Source: Chrysomallon squamiferum
Lineage: Eukaryota > Mollusca > Gastropoda > Neomphalida > Peltospiridae
Length of the DNA stretch: 64,000 nt
Assembly: GCA_012295275.1 (NCBI GenBank)
Contig: CM022670.1
Span: 36,715,768 to 36,779,767 of the forward strand
Direction: 5' to 3'
This document shows, in pieces, positions 51,966 through 64,000 of this stretch. Below the pieces are notes generated by a model. That model was not told where the DNA came from. It did not search any database and worked only from the letters and a program-made list of their open reading frames with translations. The first letter of the stretch is position 1. Every line of letters starts with the position of its first letter. The position numbers were made by a program, and so were the translations under genes.

Positions 51966-54509
51966 CTTTTCTACACCTCACTCGCAGAAAATTATTTGTG
52001 GAGAAGAGCCAAGAAAAGGAAATAAATCCAGTAGAAAAGTTTTAAACCAGAGATGTCAGCAGCTTCACCAAGGGAAAAAAAAAAAGAAAAAAAAGGAAAA
52101 AAAACCCATTTACAACCTGTAATATCATTACTTTAGTTTAATCACCACATAAATTTTAACTGATAATTCTAGACAAAATAGCATTAGCATAAAGAATTAA
52201 TTTTCTTTTCTTTCATCAGTGAGCAGATTTAGGAGATAAACCAAGATAGTGAAATCACTCTCTTCAGTACCCACACTAATTTTAAAACAGTGTCATTAAT
52301 AGTTTCACACCTTGTCTAGATAACTATGTATGTCATTACTATAGTGCCTCTCTCAACACAGCTATTCAAATAGGCTTAAAGGAACAGAATTTAGTTGCTT
52401 TTTTCTTTTTCTATTTTATAGGCTGTTGTTTTCTTTCTTTTTTTATTTGTAAGCTTTTTTTTCTCTCTCTTTTTTTTAAAAGCTATTTTAATTTTCATTA
52501 TTTAAATTTGCTAATGACTTCTAGAAGATGTTAATTATTTCATCGTTCAGATTTTTTTCTTAACGTTCGTTGTGGATATTTTGATTATTAAAGATGTCTC
52601 CAGAAGATAACCCAATGTAAAAACTAATTGCTAATAGGAAATAACCCAGCTTGTAACACAGGAGTATCTCATTGTCCAATACTCTAGCTATCAGTCCTTG
52701 TTATCAAGTTAAAGTAATAAGGGAATGCGGGGTTTTTTTTTGTTGTTTTCATTGTTCATTTGTTTTAACATGGTTATGTATGATGAAAACCTTAGATAAA
52801 TAGTAGATGGTGTAATCAGTGCAGTTCAGTAAAAAAAAATTATGTATTTTAGCATTGTTGTCTCCAGTAGTAACTGAAGGTTGGCTAGAAGATTTAAAAT
52901 AACAAAGTATGGAACTAACCTGTTTAACAGTTCAATGTGGCCTAGAATATATGTTAATGTTTATGACAGGAAATTTGTCTTTTCAATTCATATGGCTAGA
53001 TTCACTGTACAAAATGAAAGTATTAGGAAATGCCTAGAGCCAAGTGGTTTGAGTACAGGTTTTTGGGGTAATGATGTTATACATAACTATGTTAATGGTT
53101 AAAAAATATTTATTTATTCACATTTGAGTGGTATATCAGTTTTAAGTATCATTTAGAAGTGTAAAAACCCACAGTAATCTAGTCCCCAAAAAATGAAATT
53201 TCAGTTTATGTTTATCTGCTAATTAACATACAGAGCAACAACATAAAACGTGATGAATCCAGATTCAATGAAGTACTGAGTTTACTCTGATTCGTAATAA
53301 ATGAAATATAATAAAATTATTATATATAAATACAAATGGTGATTCATTAAGAACATTACTGCTGTTTCTAAAAATCACTTCTAGACAGATGAAACATAAT
53401 AACAGTAATAAAAATACCACATATTAAAACGAATTCATTTTCAAACTGCACAACGTAATGGGCAAGCCAATTTTCTCCAGTCGATGAACTCAATCAGAAT
53501 GCATGGATTTCCTATAGAGAAATACTGGTTGACACTTAGATAATCAGCTCTCTGCATTGAGTGAATGAGTGTGTTGAAATGTAAAGTGAGAATGAGAAAC
53601 AAACGTTCCATTCTCCTCACTGCAATAAAACGATGGGTTGATGCTAAATACGGAAAAGTAGGAAAGGTAATCAAGATACTAAACAAATAACAACCGTTTA
53701 ATGTCGTTTTCTATTAAATCAGAGGCATTTTTATCTTTCTAATTAATTTAAATTGTAAATTTAAAGTAACACATATTTCTGAACCATTAAAAATATTTTT
53801 AGACTGTTCCGATAAAGATTTATTTAAAATAGTGGGTGACACAGAATTATGTATAAAAATGTCAAATAAATGGAAACTGTACAAATAAAGTATTAGATAA
53901 CTGAAAATTAAACACCTAAAGTGTCAGAAAAGTGAAAATTCTAGAAATAGTGTTAGATAACTCCCAAAAGCATATTAGATAACTAAAAACTCTTAACTAA
54001 AATTAAATAATAAAAAATGCATTCTAAATTTAGAATAACTGAAACTATGCCTTTATTAAAATACTAGATGATGTACAAGTCCATGTAAAATAATTATTAA
54101 AACAAAAACTTTTTAAATTATAAAAATCAAACTTAGGCTTTAAAAATTAGTAATTTCAGAATTAACTTTTTGACTTAGTGCAGAAAAGTAAAACATTTCC
54201 TCAAGAGACAAACTTTAGCAGTATTTTTGCTGCAGACTTTTTTGGTAAAGAATTTAATCTTTTAAATCTGATTAATTTGGTCCAAAGTGGTTTTACTAAA
54301 AAAAAATAAACTGTAACATAAACTATCTGGACTACATCCAAACCACCTCTGTGGGGACTTGTCTAGAACCAGAAAAAAATGTTAGATTTTATAATCAGAA
54401 TACCAAAATAGAAATTTTTGGTGAAAATGATTGAAAATGGACATCAGCATAATCTAAAATGTATATTTTCAGATTTAATTTCTGTAGTAGTAGTAGTAGT
54501 AACACCATC

Positions 54510-54548
<39 letters not shown>

Positions 54549-54884
54549 AATAATAATAATAATAATCAGCATGATTAAATAAATAGTTAAAAAAAAAAAA
54601 AAAAAATAAAAATATAAATAAATAACAATTAAAATAATCATTATCATCATCATTATTTTCATAATAATTATTATCATCATCAATTATCATTATTATATCA
54701 TTATTATTAACTATCACTATTACCATCATCTTTTATTTGTTTCATCACAATATTCATCATCTTCATCATCATCATCATTCATTCTATTATTATCGTCTTG
54801 TTCTTAATGGCTATATTAAACAGAAATCTAATCACTACTTGCAAGTGCCAGATGCATTAAAACATGATTTTGCCAGGACTACTA

Positions 54885-56720
54885 TTGATTGTGGACTCAT
54901 AAACATTCAAAACCTGCTTGCAAGACATCAAACTATGTAACTCAACACTTACTAAATACTGCTATCTCTATCACACTATACTTTTCTTGTAAGACATCAA
55001 AATATATAACTCAGTACTAACTAAATACTGGTATCTCTATCACAATATACTGTTTAATATAGACTTTTCTTGTAAAACATCAAATTATGTAACTCAACAC
55101 TTACTAAATACTGGTATCTCTATCACAGTATACTGTTTAATACAGACTTTTCTTGTGAGACATGAAATTATGTAACTCAACACTTACTAAATACTGCTAT
55201 CTCTATCACACTATACTGTTTAATACAGACTTTTCTTGTAAGGCATATAATTATGTAGCTCACCACTTACTAAATATTGGAATCTCTATCACAATATGCT
55301 GTTTAATACAGACTTCTGGTAAGGCATATAATTATGTAGCTCACCACTTACTAAATACTGCTATCTCTATCACAATATACTGTTTAATACAGACTTTTCT
55401 TGTGAAACATCAAATTATGTAACTAAACACTTACTAAATACTGGTATCTCTATCACAATATACTGTTTAATACAGACTTTTCTTGTGAAACATCAAATTA
55501 TGTAACTAAACACTTACTAAATACTGCTATCTCTATCACAATATACTGTTTAACACAGACTTTTCTTGTAAGACAACTGATTATGATTATGTAGCTAAAA
55601 ACAAACTAAACTGTACAAGACATCAATTATTCAGCTTATCAATTATTAATCAAGGTATCTGCATCACACTAATAGACAAATTACTAAATACACTCTGTTT
55701 TTCTAAGACATTAAACTGTATAACTCAGCACATATAAAACACCTCTTGTCTACTTTATGTCAAAGAACAAACTATGTAATTCAGAATCCATCAACTTTTA
55801 AAAGGCCTATTAGTAAGACATTAACACACTAACCACTTAATACACACTCTATTATTTTTTTTAAGACATTAAACTGTATAACTCACAATGTATTGAACTG
55901 TATAACTCACAATGTATTGAACAGGTCTTGTCTATTTTATAACAAAGTATAAACTAAGTAATTCAGTATGTACTAAATGTTTATGTAACAGGCCTGTTTA
56001 TAAAACATTAGCACACAAACCACTTAATGTGTCACCTTCATCTAAGATGTTAATAATTCATCACCATCTAATTTCTGGTATGTAAAACTATCTTCATCAC
56101 ATTAACATACACTGGCTTAACAAGGAATGTATTTTTCTAAGGCACTGGACTGTGTAATGCATCACTCACTAAACACTGGTATTTATGTTATATTAACACA
56201 CAAGCAGTTTAATACAGTCTCGTAATTTTCTAAGATGTTAAGCTAAAGAATGTAGCTCATCATTTACTAAAATTTGGTATCTCTGTCACAGTAACTGCTT
56301 AATATGCAATGTATTTTTCTAAGATCTTGGACTGTTAACTGCATCACTTACTAAACACTGGTATTTATCTCATATTAACACTCACTTTGATGCAGATATT
56401 AAACAACAGTATACAACTCACCACTTACTAAAATCTGGTATTTCAGCTACATTAACATACAAACTGCTCTGTACAGACTGTATGTTTCTAAGTCAATGGA
56501 CTGTATAATACATCATTTACTAAACACTGTTATTTATCTTGCATCAACACACAAACAGTTTTATACAGACTGTAATTTTACAAAGACATTAAACAACAGT
56601 ATGTAACTCACCACTTTCTAAAATCTGGTATTTCAGTCACATTAACATACAAACTGCTCAGTACACACACTGTATGTTTCTAAGACATCAGAATATAACA
56701 CAACTCAACACTTACTGAAC
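54885..56720. repeat. Tandem repeat of about 80 bp, decaying rightward
   Basis: Well-kept copies at about 54900-55580 share ACTTACTAAATACTGGTATC, TCTATCACAATATACTGTTT and AATACAGACTTTTCTTGTAA. More diverged copies with TAAGACATTAAACTGTATAA continue to about 56720. A start-to-stop frame at 55162-55422 is a by-product. Confidence 0.85.
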
Positions 56721-56847
56721 ACTGGTATTTTCATCTCCAGACATTACAGAACAAACCAATGGCTTTGTTTATAAATACTTCTGTGTTTTTAATGACAACA
56801 AGAAAAACAATTCAGACACTCTTATTATAGTGTGGATATGAATAAAA

Positions 56848-56976
56848 CAAACACTTGGTGCTGTTATGGTTAAGATACTGGCTGTAAGAAAGGCAGAGGC
56901 TGGGATCAAATCCAAATACTAGCTTCTGTCTGGTTCAGTTTTAGTGACATTGCCAAATAAAAAAAAAAAAAAACTC
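56848..56976 (+). mobile_element. Probable tRNA-derived SINE
   Basis: A box A-like segment (TGGTTAAGATACTGGC) lies about 30 bases before a box B-like segment (GGGATCAAATCC). Together they look like an RNA polymerase III promoter. A short tail region follows and ends in a poly(A) run at about 56960-56975. No target-site duplication was clear. Confidence 0.5.
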
Positions 56977-57974
56977 AAGTGCATCATCTATTTTTGCTAC
57001 AGATCAAATTTTCACTGTTTATAAACCTGTTCAATTCCAAAGGAAAAGCAAATACTTTTTTATTTTTTTCATGATCATAATGATTTCATGTAAGATGATT
57101 ATACAAAAAATCTAATTTTCCATTCAGAAATAAATGTCATTTATTTCTTATGGTTGACAGATCCAGAAAATATTTGGTAAATGCAAAAATAATGGGATAT
57201 TTATTTAAATTTCATCTGCATGTGTAAATAAGTTTGTAGCTGTTTGTAAATAAAAGATATTGATATTTTTTTGCTAGGGTAAACAAAAGTAAGAGTGTTG
57301 CACATTCTTTCCATGCCACAGACGAAACATTTGATTACATTCAGAAATAGTAGGCGTTAACCATCAATAAAAGTTGCATTATTATTAAATTAATTATTAA
57401 TATAATAATTATCTCAAGAACCTACCTTTTCAGAAGCATAAATTCAATCCTCTTCAATACATTTCAAACAACTTTCTTTTTTTTTTTTTTTCAATCAGTC
57501 ATCATACTCATAACTCTTCTTGGTTTTCTGAATTATGTAAACTTTTAAACACATTCCCATACAATTAACTATTTGAAATATATTTTAAAACACTCTCCAA
57601 ACTTCAAAGAAAATCTTTGTCCTTATATTTTGGTAGATAAAAAAATATATATAAAAATCTCAATGAAACTTGTGTCTTGGTGAGGCATGAGTCTTTATAT
57701 TAATACCAGCACACTGTAAAAATCTTTTTCCAAAACAAGAAGAAGAAGTGTCTATTGAGCTATTAGTTGGTGAAGTTGGTGCTATAGGAAGGTGTGATGT
57801 AAGACCTCTGATCAGAGGAAAATGTTAACATGGAAGAGATTGACGTCTGTTTGGTAAACAAGTGGGATATAAGAGTCAGTGTTGCCAGACTTATCACCAC
57901 TAACACACTCACACATCTGCTAACAACTCAACAGAGATCAAGTCCTCTCGTGCACTGAATCCTTCACTTAATAC

Positions 57975-58125
57975 ACAACTCAAGTCTGGCTGGAGCTAAT
58001 AGCGAAACGATTTCTTTAAAAAAAAAAAAAAAAAAAAATTTTTTTTTTTTTTTTTTTTAACTTAATGGTCAAGTTTGGCTGGAATTAAAGATTAATTATT
58101 TTAAAAATTGCAAACTGATTTTAAT

Positions 58126-58156
<31 letters not shown>

Positions 58157-58440
58157 ATTTTAGGAATAACAAACAAAGTTTTATTTATTTATTTTTGACT
58201 TCATGTACAAGTTTGGCTGGATTTTAATTTTTTTAAAATTTGATTTTAATTTTTATTTATTTAACTATTTATTTTATTTTATTTTATTTTATTTTAGGAA
58301 TAACAAACAAAGTTTTATTTATTTATTTTTGACTTCATGTACAAGTTGGGTTGGAATTAAATTATTTCAACAACAGCAAAATGATATTTATTTATTTATT
58401 ACTGGGTTCTTTTATTTATTTATTTATTTATTTCATTTAT
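57975..58440. repeat. Diverged repeat with (ATTT)n and a poly(A)/poly(T) junction
   Basis: Four copies of a CAAGTTTGGCTGGA-like core, separated by (TTTA)n. The first spacer contains about 21 A followed directly by 20 T (58018-58058). Confidence 0.75.
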
Positions 58441-59490
58441 TTCTTAATTCTTATTATTTATTTTATTTTATTTTATTTTTTTTTTTTTTTTGCATCAGAT
58501 TAAAATTCAAGCAAGATGATTACTTTAAAAAAATATTTGTTTTTAATTTCTTTTCTGAGTGTGTTTATCCATCTTTCCTTTCTCTTTTTGACAGAGAATA
58601 ATAAAAAAAATAAAAAAAAAAAAATAAATAAAACCCCACCCAGTAATGTAAAAAGCTGTGATTTACAAGATAAAAAAAAAAAATAATAAAAAAGTGATTT
58701 AAAAGAAATTAAGTACAAAACAATAATATATTTTTTAAATTACTAACTATTTTTTATTAAATAAAAACTGTCTCAGTAGACTTGCCACATTTTAATATTA
58801 ACCAGTTATTCACATTTTTATATTAACCAGTTATTCAGTTTTATATTAACCAATTTTTCACATTTTTATATTCAAAGTTTTTTTTAGAAAAGAAAACTGC
58901 ACAAACTCCTCTACATAGCCTCTCTGTCAATCAGTATGAAGGGATCTTAAGCTTTTCAGAAAACACTTAAGCCTTTGATAAAGTAATCATGGGCATGGGT
59001 TGGAACAGGAAATAGGAATTAATATAGCCGCAAATAGGTTTGTTTGACACACATAACATCTTGGTCAGTTAAAGCTTATACCCACAGATTTCTGTACCAG
59101 AAACAAACAAAACTACTGATCCACATTAACTAGATAAATGTATCAGTTTCACACAAATTAGACTCCTGTAAAGATGAACAAAATGTTGTGGGAGCAGAAA
59201 CAATTATCTGTATCCTTAAAGTCTTGTTTACTATAAGGAGTGGTGTTTGCTAAACAATAACAGCATTACTGATAATTTACTCTCACTTAGAAAAGTTTAC
59301 AAATTGTGAATTGCAACAAGAAACTGAAGATTTACTGTAAAATAAAATTAAAATAACACACACAAACACATTTTAGTTTGATACTGACAGAAAACCTTTC
59401 ATGATGAAACAGTTTAAAATGATTTCATTTCTATCTAAATTGGTGTTTAAAAAGAAAGAAAGAACAAAATAATAAAAATGTTGATCTTAC

Positions 59491-59580
59491 GTTATACTTG
59501 AAGAGAAATCTTGGAAGTGAAAACATGTTTGCCAGTATGACCCAGGCAGGTTGCAGTGTTGGACAGAGTAGAGGAATCAT
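59491..59580 (-). CDS. Possible upstream first exon of gene C
   Basis: ATG at 59580-59578 opens 30 codons (MIPLLCPTLQPAWVILANMF, then SLPRFLFKYN) ending at a good donor AAC/gtaaga in phase 0. The phase 0 frame continues without a stop into the gene C exon 1 acceptor at 42710 and its ATG. It could also be an untranslated exon or chance. A hydrophobic N-terminus would be unusual for SLC6. Confidence 0.3.
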
Positions 59581-59900
59581 GACACAGACAGTCACCAGAC
59601 AGTCATTTTAACACACACATGTAGACACAGCTTTTTCAGTATATATATATCACCAGACAGTCATTTTAACACACACATGTAGACACAGCTTTTTCAGTAC
59701 ACATATATCACCAGACAGTCATTTTAACTCATACATGTAGATAACAATACACTGCCTTTTTCACTACACATAGGTAGGTATCATTTTAAAACACACATGT
59801 GGATAAAGGTGTACTGCTTTTTCAGTACACATAGATCAGCAGATTGTCATTTTAACATAAATATATAGATAATAACACTTTTCAATATACATAGGTAGAT
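59575..59900. repeat. Tandem repeat of about 65 bp
   Basis: Units contain CACCAGACAGTCATTTTAAC, ACACACATGTAGACACAGC and TTTTTCAGTA. Four to five copies diverge rightward. It starts at the edge of the possible upstream exon. Confidence 0.82.
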
Positions 59901-60520
59901 ATCACCAGACTGCTTTTTCAATACATTTCAACAGATACAAGAAGATGACCATTAAATGCACACTGTCTACATATAAAAACAAAACTGTCACTACAGATCA
60001 CAGGTAGATAAAACCAGCCTGTCAGTACAAGATGTACAGTGAACACTGAACTGAACTTGAGTTCAGCTTGTGTTGGTATTTAACTTGAAGACAGTTACCC
60101 AGTAACATTAATTACATAAACACTGTTCACAGGATCACATTTGACATTCTGAACAGACTGAGGACTCCACTGTTTTTTTTTTTTTTTTTCTGATGGACAC
60201 AAATTGAATAAATAAGCTTATTACATGTTTTATTTATTTATTTATTTATTTTAATTATATGTATTCTTTTATTTTGAGGGTCCAGGTTTGGGCATTTTGT
60301 ATGACAATAAAATAACTTTGATAGAGATCAATATTTTTCTTTTTGTTGTTTTATCATATTGAACAGAAAAACAATCTGAGATGGGCAAAACAACACATTT
60401 GTCTAACTCACTGTTATGTCCATCTAACTCACTAGCTGTACAATATTTTTATATATTTTTTTGTTTCATGTGTTCTGTGTGATATCAGTGTATCTCACTG
60501 ACTCTATTTTCTATCCAATC

Positions 60521-60930
60521 CACAGTGAAGTCCTTACTAAATTACATTTTCTTAACACACTTAAACAGTTTAACACTACTTGGAGACATTTCATAATTTA
60601 TTGTTATGTTGTTATCTAGAATTTGAGGATATATTTGGACTGAATGTGTGGGTGTTTGAAAGCATCAACATTTGTTACCACTGCAGCAACTACATCGTCT
60701 TGAAATTACGTAACAACATTTCACATCCACAGTGAAGTCATTATTAAATTACATTTTCTTAACACACGTAAAGATTTTAACAATACTCAGAGATATTTCA
60801 TAATTTATTGTTATTTGGAATTTGAGGAAATATCTGGACTTTAAGAAGTGAGTGTGTGGGTGTTTGAAAGCTTCAACATTTGTTACCACAGCCAACTACA
60901 TCAGCATAGAGTTATGCAACAACATTTCTA
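60521..60930. repeat. Tandem duplication of about 208 bp
   Basis: CACAGTGAAGTC..TTACTAAATTACATTTTC at 60521 recurs at 60729. Both copies include TTTCATAATTTATTGTTAT and GGGTGTTTGAAAGC. Identity is high, with small gaps. Confidence 0.88.
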
Positions 60931-61044
60931 TGCTGTCATGAAGATTAAATACAAAAGAAGAAATGAATTTCAGAAAACAGTTAAACTGAAAACACTTTAG
61001 AAAATAATAAAACAAAAAATAAAAATGTGTACATGTGTGTGTAA

Positions 61045-61114
<70 letters not shown>
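61045..61114. repeat. (TA)n microsatellite
   Basis: About 70 bases of pure TA, self-complementary. Confidence 0.95.
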
Positions 61115-61117
<3 letters not shown>

Positions 61118-61869
61118 CATCATTCACTAAAATAAAATTAATAAAAATAAAAATATTCATATTAAATATATTTCAGTGAACTATGTTAGTCAAATTTTTA
61201 GTGTGTGATTGTCTTGAAATTAGTCCAATTTAGTTGTGTTGTAACTCTGTGTAGTAAAATCATTACATTTCATGACAGCACTTACCTTGGTTATTTCTAC
61301 ACATATAGTGAAAATGACCTCTTTACACACTGTGTTATAGGTATACTGCAGCAACAGTTACTTGTTCCTGGATTTGCTATTGTGTTAGAACATCAATTTA
61401 AGTTTCTTTTTGTTAGATTTTTAACCTTGGCTCTTGTCAAATGAAAAATTAATATAGATTTTCAGTCACTCACTCAAATTACATATCAAATTCTTTCATA
61501 CTAATAAAAAAAAAAAAAAAATGAACTGCATTATTCCATGAAACAGTTACCTGCAATATATTATTTAGTGAAATTTAAAACCAAAAAAAAAACAACCCAG
61601 AAAAACCCTAAATGAACAAAAATCCTAAAATGACATAAAATAAAGAAATAAACTTAAAACAAACAACAGTGAGTTGATTTTTCAAATCTGCTAGCTGTAC
61701 ACTAATTTATTTAACTTCATATTACATTTATTTAACTAGTTTCATACAACATGTATCTTACTGCTGTGCATTATTTTTATATAACTCATGGCTGAATAAT
61801 AAACTTTTTAACTTACTGTATGTTATATTTATGTACATATTTGCATATTATATATTATATATCTAGCTG

Positions 61870-61872
<3 letters not shown>

Positions 61873-61918
<46 letters not shown>
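61873..61918. repeat. (AC)n microsatellite
   Basis: A pure AC run directly left of the palindrome at 61934. Confidence 0.93.
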
Positions 61919-61919
<1 letters not shown>

Positions 61920-61933
61920 TTATATACATATAT

Positions 61934-62045
61934 GGTTTAGTGCAGTATCACTGACATTTCTGTACTATTCAGTTAGTGAATTATATATATATATATATCT
62001 AACTGAATAGTACAGCTATGTCACTCATTAATACTGCACTACACC
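61934..62045. mobile_element. Imperfect palindrome of about 110 bp (fold-back or MITE-like)
   Basis: The left arm GGTTTAGTGCAGTAT...CTGTACTATTCAGTTAG pairs with the right arm CTAACTGAATAGTACAG...ATACTGCACTACACC around a central TA run. The arms differ by a few bases and one small gap. No coding capacity. The transposon origin is inference. Confidence 0.6.
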
Positions 62046-62583
62046 AGTCTAATTTGAAAATAAAAGCAACAAAATCACTGAAAAAACTTCCTTCTAACAT
62101 ATATAATGATCAGAATTGTTATCACCACCTTCACGTATAAATAAACTGAGTCAACAGAACAAAGAGAAAATAAAAAGTATTTATCGACAGCACTGTCAAT
62201 GAGATGAAAACAAAATCAATGAGATGCTAATGAATATAGCCGATGAGTGAAAACGTAAAATCCAAACATCACGTACAAACATTGTGAAGACAAAAGTCTT
62301 TCTGAAATGTGTTTGTGTTTACTGGTTCTAAATCTCTCTGTGTGTGTGTAATTACTTTCCAGTTTTCAGCCGTCCATTTTAATAGAATGAAAGTAAATAA
62401 TAATTAAAAACTGCTTTTTAGTTAAAATAAAGTTCAGTAACAGTGGAGATTAATGAGGTCTTTCTTGTTGTAGGACTACTAAGAAAAAAATGTTTTCTGG
62501 TAAATATCTTTTGTGTGTGGGGATGTAAGTATGTGTGTGTTTGTAGATCTATGTGTGTATACTTGCTAATGCATGTCACTAAT

Positions 62584-62620
<37 letters not shown>

Positions 62621-62916
62621 ATATATACAAAAATATGTATTTTAAAAATATATAAAAATGGCATTTCAAATCATGTAAAAATTGTAGACTTTTAGTAATT
62701 AAATTTAGAGTTTTACTTCAATCAATATTAGACATATTTATTAGATCTTTAAGGCATGACTTTCTCATTCAGTCAGTATTCCAAAATGGGTATCATGTGC
62801 CTTTCTGTTTATGGGTAGGCATATAGAAAATATTTTTTATTGTTAATCAGTAAGGTGGCAATGAAAAATTTTTTTTTCAAACCATGGCAATATATGTGTG
62901 TGTTTGTGTGTGTTTC

Positions 62917-62958
<42 letters not shown>

Positions 62959-64000
62959 AGAAAAAGATAAAATTAAAAAACAACACCTAAAGTTTATAAA
63001 GTTATCCTGTTACAAAGTTCAATGACTTTTTTGTTAACGGAAGATTAATGGTGTCTTTATACAAGTTAAAACACTCAACTATTGATAGAAATGTCCTCAT
63101 AGCATCTACATTACATCTGGAAAAGGTCACTGATTTGTTTTAGTTTTTTTAAAGTTGTATGATTTACCAATCTACACAATTATATTTTGTTTATTAAGAT
63201 ATTTTCTTTCTCCTCTTCTGGTTAAAAAATTCATTTTTATACAGCTTCTCTAGCAATGGATGACACAAAAATCTTTAACATATTCGTGACAGATGAGATT
63301 TGTATGTGTTCTTGCAACATAAATTTGTTTATGTAGAACAGTGTTTTCTTGTTTTTTGATGTTTTACTTGCAAATGTAATCAATATACTGATGGGTCTGA
63401 CACATGAAAGAAGTTAAATTTAACTTGTAAAGAAAGATTTGTCAGTTCTCCAGTAAAAGCAATCCGAATAATTAAATGAGTGTTAACAAAGCAAGAATGT
63501 ATGAATTAAGATATTACAAATTAAGATGCCAGGGCAAGGACAAAATTGATTGTAATTAACTAGCTTTACTGATTAAAAAAAACCCTCAGAATGACGGATA
63601 TTAAATGAACAAATAATATGAATAATACTTTTCAAAAAAAAGTTAATTTAAAAAATGAAAGAAAAATGTTTTTTTTTTGATTAGACTAGATTAGTGTCTT
63701 CATATCAGTTATCTGATAATATTTTAAAAAAATTTTAAATCTAATTTTCTTTTGATTTGTAAAGTTTATATCTCCCAGTGTGTGTGTGTGTGTGCAGAAA
63801 AACAGCCAAGAAAAACAATCTACTGTATTCTGTGGTTAGACCCAAATCCACCACGCAGTCCTCTCTAATTTATTACTTGTGACAAGGTGAATAACAAATA
63901 AATTACTAGGTGGGTGAGGGCTATTGTCCTTAGACAAATATTCATAGGGGAGCAAATGGCTTGGTGACAATGTTCTTGGGATGGGAACTAATATCTATGC

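Larger units (their letters stand above)
59581..64000. other. Right-hand end of window, no supported gene
   Basis: Besides the repeats listed there are GT runs near 62589-62620, 62898-62958 and 63779-63793. The remaining sequence is AT-rich with short open frames of no recognisable content. It could be upstream of gene C. Confidence 0.55.

Noticed and set aside
52881-53102. 73-codon plus-strand open frame in a less repetitive stretch
   Set aside because: Not similar to anything I recognise, and no neighbouring exon; a transposon fragment is possible but unsupported.
62418-62669. Open frames across a GT/CA run
   Set aside because: The frame is carried by a (GT)n microsatellite.

Overview
The window is eukaryotic nuclear DNA. 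Its genes are split into many 100-250 bp exons with GT-AG introns, it is very AT-rich, and it is full of microsatellites, minisatellites and long A/T runs. This fits an invertebrate animal, possibly a mollusc or other lophotrochozoan; that placement is a guess from texture and gene type. No bacterial, viral, rRNA, tRNA or CRISPR features were seen.

Three members of the SLC6 (sodium/chloride-dependent neurotransmitter and amino-acid symporter) family fill the left two thirds. Gene A (+ strand, 217-2647) shows only its last four exons, TM10 to the C-terminus, because the rest lies left of the window; its second visible exon carries a one-base frameshift. Gene B (- strand, 25962 to 10405) looks complete, with about 15 coding exons. 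It has a normal 12-TM core that resembles glycine transporters (TM6 reads TLSVCWGGL), followed by an unusually long, Ser-rich C-terminal tail of about 490 residues ending in a PDZ-type -TRL. Gene C (- strand, 42695 to about 27312) has 11 coding exons with intact reading frame and splice sites. It is a divergent SLC6 that has lost the TM1 arginine (NVLQFP instead of NVWRFP), the N-terminal gating arginine and the EL2 cysteines. A and B are convergent across a repeat-rich 7.8 kb gap. C and B are tandem in the same orientation about 1.35 kb apart, and their facing splice sites have the same phase, so a read-through fusion is formally possible.

From 42.7 kb to 64 kb I see no convincing gene except one possible upstream 5' exon of gene C (59491-59580). 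This part is dominated by minisatellites (45 bp, 20 bp, about 38 bp, about 75 bp and about 80 bp units), simple repeats, fold-back palindromes and one probable tRNA-derived SINE.

The most unusual signal is that several tandem duplications begin exactly at splice sites of genes B and C. An array of about 32 bp units repeats the 3' splice acceptor of C exon 10. An array of about 75 bp units grows from the acceptor and start of B exon 14. A 56 bp duplication copies the donor of B exon 12, and a 92 bp offset duplication copies the start of C exon 5. These could create decoy or alternative splice sites. Residue numbers given for B and C assume the start codons proposed here.
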